DNA of 64,000 nucleotides, taken from Chitinophaga nivalis (GTDB lineage Bacteria > Bacteroidota > Bacteroidia > Chitinophagales > Chitinophagaceae). Below the pieces are notes generated by a model. That model was not told where the DNA came from, ran no database searches, and saw only the letters and a list, made by a program, of their open reading frames with translations. Positions 63,101 to 64,000 of this stretch are shown here, piece by piece. How positions within the stretch are numbered: the stretch's first letter is position 1; every line of letters starts with the position of its first letter. The DNA is taken from the NCBI RefSeq assembly GCF_025989125.1, contig NZ_JAPDNR010000001.1, positions 5,010,087 through 5,074,086 of the forward strand. The letters run 5' to 3'. The position numbers and the translations under genes were made by a program.

Positions 63101-64000
63101 TAAGACCGACAAATAAGTATCTACATAACCCGCCATGGTACCTGGTTCAAACAAGGCAGTCGCATAGTTGAACATACCACGGATGGTTTCTCCGCTGTCG
63201 TCCAGGGTAGCCGTCAGATCAAACTTGGCGACTTCGTGTCCGGCAGCATTGGCATACGGCGCAAACAAGCGGTTGAGTGGCGCGGCATCGCTGCCAAACT
63301 GCTGTACGCTGAACATTACCTGGAAGAGCGGATGCCGCGATGTATCTGCCGGTAGCTGCAGTTCTCCCACTAATTTTTCAAACGGCAGATCCTGATGCAA
63401 TTGTGCCGTTACCACGGAGGCACCTACCTGCCGGATAAAATCAATCAGTGACTGATCCGGACTGAGTTGTTCCCGCAATGCCCAGGTATTGACAAAGAAA
63501 CCGATCATGCCTTCTACTTCTCTGTGATGCCGGTTGGCCACAGGGCTACCTACGATGATATCTGATTGATTGGCATAACAACGCAACAGTAAGTAGTAAC
63601 CACTGAGCAGCAGGCTAAACATACTTACCTCCAGGTCTCTGGCCACTGCTCTCAGGGCATCGCTCACATTTTTATCCAGCGCAAATACGACATTATCGCC
63701 GGCATAATTTACCTGTGCCGGCCGTACCTTATCGGTAGGCAGGTGCAGGATTTCATAACCTGCCAGCTTTTCTTTCCAGTAAGCCAGTTGTGCATCCAAT
63801 ACAGCACCGGTCAGGTAATTCCGTTGCCAGCTGGCAAAGTCGCGGTATTGTATTTCCAGTGGCGGCAATAGCTCTCCTGCGGCAGTACCCGCCTGTAATG
63901 CTTCATAGTGGGCATAGTGTGCATACAGTTCTTTGATCAGGATGTCTGTAGACCAGCCATCGAAAGCAATGTGGTGGAATACGATACTCACATAATGTAT
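57164..64000 (-). CDS. Non-ribosomal peptide synthetase, C-terminal part: C-A-T-C-A-T-TE
   Basis: About 2278 residues are visible; the frame is open at base 64000, so the gene starts outside the window. Domains by position: condensation 1 (64000-63000; HHIAFDG at once), adenylation 1 (about 62985-61440; YTSGTTGQPKG, YGPTE, NGKVDRR), carrier 1 (Ser codon at 61295-61297), condensation 2 (about 61140-59790; HHIAFDG near 60715), adenylation 2 (about 59720-58190; NGKIDRR), carrier 2 (Ser at 58034-58036), thioesterase (about 57880-57170; GWSLGG Ser at 57644-57646, His in SHANI). By-eye alignment to the GrsA pocket gives DAFFLGMTYK for module 1 and DGFFLGVTYK for module 2. Both resemble codes for branched aliphatic residues such as isoleucine or valine. 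No epimerisation domain is seen. The thioesterase releases the peptide, so this is the last subunit. Hydrophobic product, identity unknown. Confidence 0.93.
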   Translation of the reverse strand: MHYVSIVFHHIAFDGWSTDILIKELYAHYAHYEALQAGTAAGELLPPLEIQYRDFASWQRNYLTGAVLDAQLAYWKEKLAGYEILHLPTDKVRPAQVNYAGDNVVFALDKNVSDALRAVARDLEVSMFSLLLSGYYLLLRCYANQSDIIVGSPVANRHHREVEGMIGFFVNTWALREQLSPDQSLIDFIRQVGASVVTAQLHQDLPFEKLVGELQLPADTSRHPLFQVMFSVQQFGSDAAPLNRLFAPYANAAGHEVAKFDLTATLDDSGETIRGMFNYATALFEPGTMAGYVDTYLSVLSTLATLKRSGAACRIGDLQYLHPQQLHKIVHEWNDTAATYPADQTIVQLFEAQVAATPDKIALIGEEQQLTYRELNESVNQLAAYLKATYDIRPDDLVGIYLDKSAGMLISILAVLKAGGAYVPLDTSWPEDRIAYIIADTRTRVVLTGNSYAAALQALTADSAVIIDNVDTTAWHITITNAYPKTNPATACEAHHLAYVIYTSGTTGQPKGVMVAHRSVNRLVKNTDYITITPEDKLLSMSSFSFDASVFDIFGALLNGATFIIPEKEVMLDISKLDQLLYAGGVTVFFITTALFNTLVEEAPSGLKQVRQILFGGEQVSLQHVTRFLAAYPAVQLTHMYGPTECTTYATAFQCNGQMVAASGTIAIGRPIANTTAYVLDSQLHPLPAGAIGELYLGGAGVARGYLYQPALTAQRFIANPFRTAEDIQHHTNDRLYKTGDLVRYLADGNIEYVGRNDFQVKIRGFRIELGEIESRLSACPGVKQAIVLAKERSNGGGKYLAGYYAAAAAIPQQELLAYLGGYLPDYMIPAVLVHLPELPLNANGKVDRRALPEPVLTADGRYLAPQNDTETRLCEIYGEVLGVPVAQIGVEDDFFRLGGSSILAIRLVSLINKQLDSQIRVPAIFAGRTIRNIAAQLHTGAAEEVNMLPVEVSHPELQWLSFAQERLWFIEAYEGGSNAYNVPIVLKLMPAVNADSLLLAVRAVVHRHEVLRSLIKTSADGNGYQLVIDDRVTPLPVEMLDVFSAKGLAEALQTSVGHVFRLEEEFPVQVKLYTRHKKQRAAERYLSIVLHHIAFDGWSADILLRELHHYYAYYEARLSGEGIATQPATLPALKIQYKDFARWQRNFLSGVVLDKQLSYWKNKLTGYEQLHLPVDKVRPARVSYAGADLSFELTRKLSEELRAVAKDLEVSMFSLLLSGYYLLLRSYSNQSDIIVGSPVANRHHREITDLIGFFVNSLVLREQIDPAVSLVDFIRQVGHSVVEAQLHQDLPFEKLVSELEPVPDTSRHPLFQVMFSVQHFGQAVAPVPQLFEAYQRSNSGPVAKFDLTTTLDDSGEVIKGVFNYATALFEAATIRSFIATFKTILSQLAALKSSRQHHRTVADLHYLDQPLFTKMIHQWNDTVQSYPSEQTIPQLFEAQVAATPDQPAVVYEGQSFTYRELNERANQLAAYLQATYHIQPDDRVALYMERSADMLITILAILKSGGAYVPVDTAYPEDRVTYILADTGAKVVLTDTIAAPVLATCMQEVNLPVACLDERLWQHILSAAYPRTNVASTCAAHHLAYVIYTSGTTGQPKGVMVEHHSVARLVKGTDYVTIDTSDTLLSLSNFSFDGSVFDIFGALLNGATLVIPVKEALLDMNRLNALMHAHQVSVFFVTTALFNALTEEAPDGLQQVRQILFGGEQVSLQHVTRFLEQHPAIQLTHVYGPTECTTYATSFLCNHQLVTASGTIAIGRPIANTTAYVLDRYLHPVPVGAIGELYLGGAGVARGYLHQPALTEQRFIAHPFLSAAGKQHAGNNRLYKTGDLVKYLGDGNIEYISRNDFQVKIRGYRIEPGEIETRLLAYPGIKQAIVVAKEQAAGTGKYLAGYYAAEAQPDEQALLHYLGEHLPDYMVPAVLVYQPVLALNTNGKIDRRLLPEPVFTAKHTYLAPENETELRLCKVFEDVLGIPAEQISVEDDFFRLGGSSILAIQLVRKINQQLQTSIKIADVFMHKAIRPLAAHISKGEYKGKLVVKLNKTTDQENMFMIHPGGSGCEVYTGLAESLQSDYCCYGIDSYNLHHADKIADLNRLAAYYLACIDEVQPPREDAAYHLLGWSLGGQLAMEIAVLLEARGVKNITVYLLDTILNDGDTRLLSLKAGLDEELSKLLNREAAIREDVNNLKTLMEIDYQLGKQLISDSLRYTSVVLFKAMLPDERWQGEKAALLNNYVLQLPFNNVEYVVDGLQQLKVVKVYDKSHANILEDVDVLLSVMLRSV

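Noticed and set aside
1..64000. CRISPR arrays, tRNA or rRNA genes, transposases, integrases and phage genes
   Set aside because: None was recognised on either strand; the direct repeats at 24170-25925 are only three, imperfect and unevenly spaced, so they are not a CRISPR array.

Overview
The window looks like a piece of a Bacteroidota chromosome, most likely a Chitinophaga-like member of the Chitinophagaceae. The basis is a SusC/SusD pair, type IX secretion C-terminal sorting domains on two secreted enzymes, lipoproteins with short Bacteroidota-type lipoboxes, TAnnTTTG-type promoter boxes, weak Shine-Dalgarno sequences and roughly balanced GC. No tRNA, rRNA, CRISPR array, transposase or phage gene was seen. 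The region is gene-dense and rich in accessory and secondary-metabolism functions.

Layout. 1-1.5 kb: a truncated lipoprotein L,D-transpeptidase and a serine acetyltransferase. 1.7-10.5 kb: a small glycan locus with a secreted GH5/fascin-like hydrolase, SusC and SusD, then a secreted DNA/RNA endonuclease lipoprotein. 10.6-11.35 kb: a long inverted repeat and two sibling small peptides with double-glycine leaders. One has a six-cysteine, knottin-like core; the other has lost its ATG. 11.6-17.8 kb: a hydroxamate siderophore operon of the NRPS-independent type (acyltransferase, one IucA/IucC synthetase, nitroreductase, PLP decarboxylase, N-hydroxylase). It converges on a tight six-gene operon (17.9-24.1 kb) for tripartite efflux (TolC, HlyD, DHA2 MFS), two siderophore-interacting reductase-like proteins and a Crp-type regulator. 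Together these could make, export, reduce and regulate one siderophore, but its TonB receptor is not in the window.

24.1-27.3 kb: a tandem duplication of a divergent NmrA-like reductase/HxlR regulator unit, whose second regulator has decayed. 27.6-32 kb: a large secreted YD-repeat protein and a collagen-repeat lipoprotein. 32.4-40.2 kb: two paralogous HxlR/NAD(P)-reductase pairs, each with the same palindrome between its genes, flank a grasp-with-spasm RiPP cluster (precursor, ATP-grasp, small protein, SPASM protein), an orphan ABC ATPase and an SRPBCC protein. 40.3-44.7 kb: single metabolic and regulatory genes.

45-51.7 kb: a four-gene operon that should make a cysteine tryptophylquinone (CTQ) oxidase. 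It holds a VioB-like ferritin-fold protein, a LodA/GoxA-type oxidase, a radical SAM/SPASM maturase overlapping it by 4 bases, and a LodB-like flavoprotein. 51.9-57.1 kb: an HxlR/NTF2-like pair, a T9SS trypsin-like protease, a pentapeptide-repeat protein and a RibD/DHFR-like reductase. 57.2-64 kb: the 3' end of a non-ribosomal peptide synthetase gene with modules C-A-T-C-A-T-TE, running off the right edge.

The best candidates for undescribed biology are the knottin-like leader peptide pair (10.8-11.3 kb), the CTQ oxidase operon that combines both known maturation routes (45-51.7 kb), and the grasp-with-spasm cluster with its uncharacterised 69-residue protein. All functional calls come from motifs read by eye; no database search was run.
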